Shown here: positions 7,704 to 7,855 of the stretch, piece by piece
Layout of the letters: every line of letters starts with the position of its first letter
Position numbering within the stretch: the stretch's first letter is position 1
From: Chloroflexota bacterium
GTDB lineage: Bacteria; Chloroflexota; UBA4733
Reading direction: 5' to 3'
Length of the DNA stretch: 7,855 nucleotides
NCBI GenBank assembly: GCA_025980355.1
Contig: JAICXR010000141.1
Coordinates: 1 to 7,855 of the forward strand
Position numbers and translations under genes: made by a program
The notes under the pieces: generated by a model
The model's input: only the letters and a program-made list of their open reading frames with translations
Database searches by the model: none
Told to the model about the DNA's origin: nothing

Positions 7704-7855
7704 GCGACACGCTTACCACCGGCACGGCAACGCTTCTCCCGGAATTCCTGCATCGGCGGGTCGAACTCACGCCGGGACGAGTGGCCCTGGTCAGCGGTGA
7801 CGTTCGTTGGACGTTTGCCGAATTAGACCAGCGGGTTGACGACGTGGCCCGCCGG
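7700..7855 (+). CDS. menE: o-Succinylbenzoate-CoA ligase, N-terminal 52 residues (3' end outside window)
   Basis: Start of an AMP-forming acyl-CoA synthetase (ANL superfamily). MenE activates o-succinylbenzoate with ATP and CoA for the MenB ring closure of menaquinone synthesis. Only 52 codons are in the window and the frame stays open to its end. The start GTG at 7700 overlaps the menC stop in a GTGA arrangement (4 nt), typical of translational coupling. The visible part has the usual N-terminal pattern of the family: a helix FLHRRVELTPGRVAL (16-30), the hairpin VSGDVRWTFAEL (31-42) and the following helix DQRVDDVARR (43-52). The fragment alone only proves an AMP-dependent ligase. The MenE call rests on its position directly after menC. 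The AMP-binding P-loop and catalytic Lys lie outside the window. Confidence 0.78.
   Translation, partial: MSDTLTTGTATLLPEFLHRRVELTPGRVALVSGDVRWTFAELDQRVDDVARR

Overview
This is a dense, very GC-rich bacterial segment. Every gene lies on the + strand, several genes start with GTG, and neighbouring genes overlap or nearly touch. The protein style (a SucA with a Pro/Ala-rich N-terminal linker, menaquinone genes next to the 2-oxoglutarate dehydrogenase genes, cysS directly followed by rlmB) would fit a Chloroflexota bacterium of the Thermomicrobia/Sphaerobacter kind. That placement is an inference from general resemblance; no marker here proves it.

Layout: (1) 1-1601 is a translation/RNA-modification pair. 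It holds the 3' part of cysS (cysteinyl-tRNA synthetase, cut by the window edge), overlapped by 14 nt by rlmB (TrmH/SpoU-family 23S rRNA 2'-O-methyltransferase). (2) 1602-1663 is a short gap with a plausible extended -10 promoter and a strong ribosome binding site. (3) 1664-5807 is sucA-sucB, the E1 and E2 subunits of 2-oxoglutarate dehydrogenase, overlapping by 11 nt. No E3 (lpd) gene is in the window. (4) 5827-6357 is an unrecognised 176-residue protein with a strong ribosome binding site, probably in the same transcript. (5) 6358-6548 is the only sizeable non-coding stretch. It is almost filled by a 171-bp imperfect inverted repeat whose arms each contain a near-identical hairpin. (6) 6549-7855 is menC (o-succinylbenzoate synthase) overlapping by 4 nt the start of menE (o-succinylbenzoate-CoA ligase), which runs off the window.

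Functionally, sucAB consumes 2-oxoglutarate in the TCA cycle. menC and menE are middle steps of the classical menaquinone pathway, whose earlier MenD step also uses 2-oxoglutarate. The cluster therefore joins central carbon flow with synthesis of the respiratory quinone. The genes themselves belong to well-known families. The features most worth a second look are the fold-back repeat ahead of menC, the altered KMSKS signature (KMAHS) in CysS, and the unknown gene between sucB and menC. I see no clearly new defence, mobile or biosynthetic system in this window.
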